Made by a program: the position numbers and the translations under genes
From: Bacteroidales bacterium
Lineage (GTDB): Bacteria > Bacteroidota > Bacteroidia > Bacteroidales > UBA3824
DNA: 15,011 nucleotides
NCBI GenBank assembly: GCA_016287995.1
Contig: JAEEXW010000024.1
Location: 1 to 15,011 of the forward strand
Direction of reading: 5' to 3'
Shown here: positions 13,426 to 15,011 of the stretch, piece by piece
Layout of the letters: each line of letters opens with the position of its first letter
How positions within the stretch are numbered: position 1 is the first letter of the stretch
The notes under the pieces: generated by a model
What the model saw: only the letters and a program-made list of their open reading frames with translations
Databases searched by the model: none
What the model was told of the DNA's origin: nothing

Positions 13426-14940
13426 CTACAATTTTTCCATTCTTGCTTTAACGTCGTTCCATTTAGCGGTGTCGCCTAATTTGTAGTAAAGCGTCTTCAA
13501 ATTCTGCAAACAATCTTTGTTTGAAGGATTTATTGCAGAAGCCTTTTCAAATTCCTCAGCAGATTGAGACATATATTTTTTGATTTCAGTTTCTTTTGCT
13601 GCGGCTTTTGAACCGTCTTTGTCCTCAGAGTAAGGAATTGCGTTCTTTTCTGTTGTTATCAAGTCAGCCATATTATAGTGAACAATTCCCAATGCAAAAT
13701 GAGCGTCATAATTTTTAGCGTCAGTTGCAATAGCCTGATTATAAGCATTTATGGCTTTTTGCTGATTAGCAATGTATTCAGCCTTAGTCTGGTCGGCTTG
13801 TGCTAACATTTTATCTTTTTCACCGTTAACACGTGCTTCTTCTTTGGCATTTGAACGGTTTCTGAACGCTAATTTTCTCAAAGAATCGGCTTTGTTTAAT
13901 TCCTCGGTATATTTTTTTGACAAGTCGGTGCATTGTCCTACATACATACCTGCTTTTACGTTGTAAAGGCTGGCGTTTTTGGGATATTTTGCAATGGCTT
14001 TGTCAAGGTATTTTTCAGCCTCAGATGTCTGTTTTTTGCCTAAGTAGTAGTTGATTACATCGTAAAGAATCTGCTCTTCTTGCGGATATTTTTCGTATGC
14101 GTCGTGAAGGACTTTTACAGCCTCAGCCTCTTTGCCTCCGTCAATGTTAATCTGATAGATGTAGTGGAAACAACTTCCCGGCTGATAATTCTTAGCGGCA
14201 GCATCTTTGAAAAGTTTCTCGGCTTTGGTCTTCTCGTTGCCTTGAAATGCCGACAATGCAGCATAATAAGCGATTTGACCATCGTTCAAAGTCGTGTCTT
14301 TTGCATCGCGGGGGAAACTGTTGAGATTGAATGCGCTTTCAAAATTCTTTGCGGCTGACTTATAGTCCTGAAACTGATAAGCGTTAAGACCGTTTGTAAA
14401 GTACGCCATTCTCAAATCTTTGATTGCGTCCATAGTTGTTTTTTTGCTTTTGAACGCACCTTTTGTGTCAAGTTCGTCAGCCTTTTTGAAAGCCTCTGCT
14501 GCTTTGTCGAGGGCGTTTGGATCGGCTACGTAAGTCTCTTTCCACACTACAACTTGATTGTTTTGTACGTAAACATCCATTGTCGGATAAACCCATACAT
14601 CAAAATCATCATTGCCGACTTTCTCTTGACGTTTTGATTGCGGTTGACCTAACATCAATTCCATATTGTAGAACGGACTTTGGTCGCATTTAGCCGCATA
14701 CATATTCTGGTTTATGTTTTTGGTGTTGACCTTTGCAGCATCAAGATATATTTTACCTCTTGACTCCCAAGTTTTTGACAATCCGCCTTTTTTAGCGTCT
14801 TGAATATCATTGTCGCTACTTTCGAGTTTGGCTTTTACGTTGTCAACCGCCTTTTTTAAATCAGCAGGAGCAGGTGCCTGAGCAAGCAGAGAACCTGCTG
14901 TTAACGCAGCCATCGTTAATGTTAAAAATATTTTCTTCAT
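13426..14940 (-). CDS. Periplasmic tetratricopeptide-repeat protein
   Basis: A 504-residue exported protein built mainly of TPR helices. The signal peptide (MKKIFLTLTM, hydrophobic core, cleavage near LLA-Q at residue 20) supports the start at 14940 although the frame is open further upstream. Residues 25-130 form a non-TPR N-terminal part. TPR-like helix pairs follow from about 140, for example YYAALSAFQGNEKTKAEKLF, AEKYLDKAIAKYPKNASLYN and AINAYNQAIATDAKNYDAHFALG, with a charged coiled-coil-like insert near 350-390. TPRs bind partner proteins; the partner is unknown. It lies 23 bases after another gene's stop and is followed by a strong terminator, so it is probably the last gene of that operon. 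Its family is common in Bacteroidales, where I recall a similar gene beside gyrA; that link is not shown by this window. Confidence 0.85.
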   Translation of the reverse strand: MKKIFLTLTMAALTAGSLLAQAPAPADLKKAVDNVKAKLESSDNDIQDAKKGGLSKTWESRGKIYLDAAKVNTKNINQNMYAAKCDQSPFYNMELMLGQPQSKRQEKVGNDDFDVWVYPTMDVYVQNNQVVVWKETYVADPNALDKAAEAFKKADELDTKGAFKSKKTTMDAIKDLRMAYFTNGLNAYQFQDYKSAAKNFESAFNLNSFPRDAKDTTLNDGQIAYYAALSAFQGNEKTKAEKLFKDAAAKNYQPGSCFHYIYQINIDGGKEAEAVKVLHDAYEKYPQEEQILYDVINYYLGKKQTSEAEKYLDKAIAKYPKNASLYNVKAGMYVGQCTDLSKKYTEELNKADSLRKLAFRNRSNAKEEARVNGEKDKMLAQADQTKAEYIANQQKAINAYNQAIATDAKNYDAHFALGIVHYNMADLITTEKNAIPYSEDKDGSKAAAKETEIKKYMSQSAEEFEKASAINPSNKDCLQNLKTLYYKLGDTAKWNDVKARMEKL

Positions 14941-14963
14941 TTTGATTAAATTTATTATATTGA

Positions 14964-15011
14964 TTAATTTTCCTGTTCTTGAATATTGTCGGTTGAGGTT
15001 TGGTTTTCTGA
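14964..15011 (-). CDS. C-terminal end of an upstream gene (15 codons)
   Basis: One minus-strand frame entering at the right edge reads SENQTSTDNIQEQEN and then a TAA stop at 14964-14966. The polar, Gln/Glu/Asn-rich tail looks like the disordered end of a larger protein. The stop lies 23 bases before the TPR start, a normal operon gap. Identity cannot be read; gyrA is possible from remembered synteny only. The other two frames are also open over this short length, so the call rests on tail composition and spacing. Confidence 0.4.
   Translation of the reverse strand, partial: SENQTSTDNIQEQEN

Noticed and set aside
14941..15011. N-terminal extension of the TPR protein into the open frame upstream
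   Set aside because: The Met at 14940 begins a standard signal peptide; an extension would bury it.

Overview
The window looks like a piece of a Bacteroidota (probably Bacteroidales) chromosome. It is AT-rich. Several promoters fit the Bacteroidota sigma-factor pattern (TAnnTTTG near -7, TTG near -33). Its families are typical of that phylum: an Aat tRNA-protein transferase, an SGLT-type sugar symporter, a lipoprotein mutarotase, a Nudix-type transcription factor and a periplasmic TPR protein. Every gene I can support lies on the minus strand, so transcription runs from high to low coordinates. I see no tRNA, rRNA, CRISPR array or intact insertion sequence.

From the right end, in transcription order: (1) the last 15 codons of an unidentified gene, then a secreted TPR protein ending in a strong terminator; (2) aat, whose predicted promoter lies inside that terminator; (3) a three-gene sugar operon: lipoprotein galactose mutarotase, Na+/sugar symporter, and a regulator with a degenerate Nudix domain plus winged helix, closed by a perfect 14-bp-stem terminator. 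A cluster of heptamer repeats forming a large inverted repeat sits between symporter and regulator. The trio resembles the AraR-type sugar loci of Bacteroides, but the sugar cannot be read from the sequence.

(4) A two-gene DNA-processing operon follows: a RecQ helicase (683 aa) with an extra C-terminal DNA-binding-like helix-turn-helix, then, six bases later, a 1579-residue protein that joins a compact DEDDh 3'-5' exonuclease, a second RecQ-type SF2 motor and a UvrD-like SF1 motor. This is the most unusual part of the window: one nuclease and two translocases in one chain, translated next to another RecQ. It could be a repair machine or an anti-phage defence module; the sequence alone does not decide.

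(5) A GNAT acetyltransferase has its own promoter. (6) The 171-808 stretch is a small gene graveyard: a frameshifted C-terminal remnant of a regulator-like protein with TTEK repeats and a winged-helix end, next to a 12-bp tandem repeat that would encode NVGI/V, a motif I associate with related Fic/AlbA_2-type proteins. (7) At the left edge is the first third or less of a secreted protein resembling CBM48/E-set esterases, with a good promoter.
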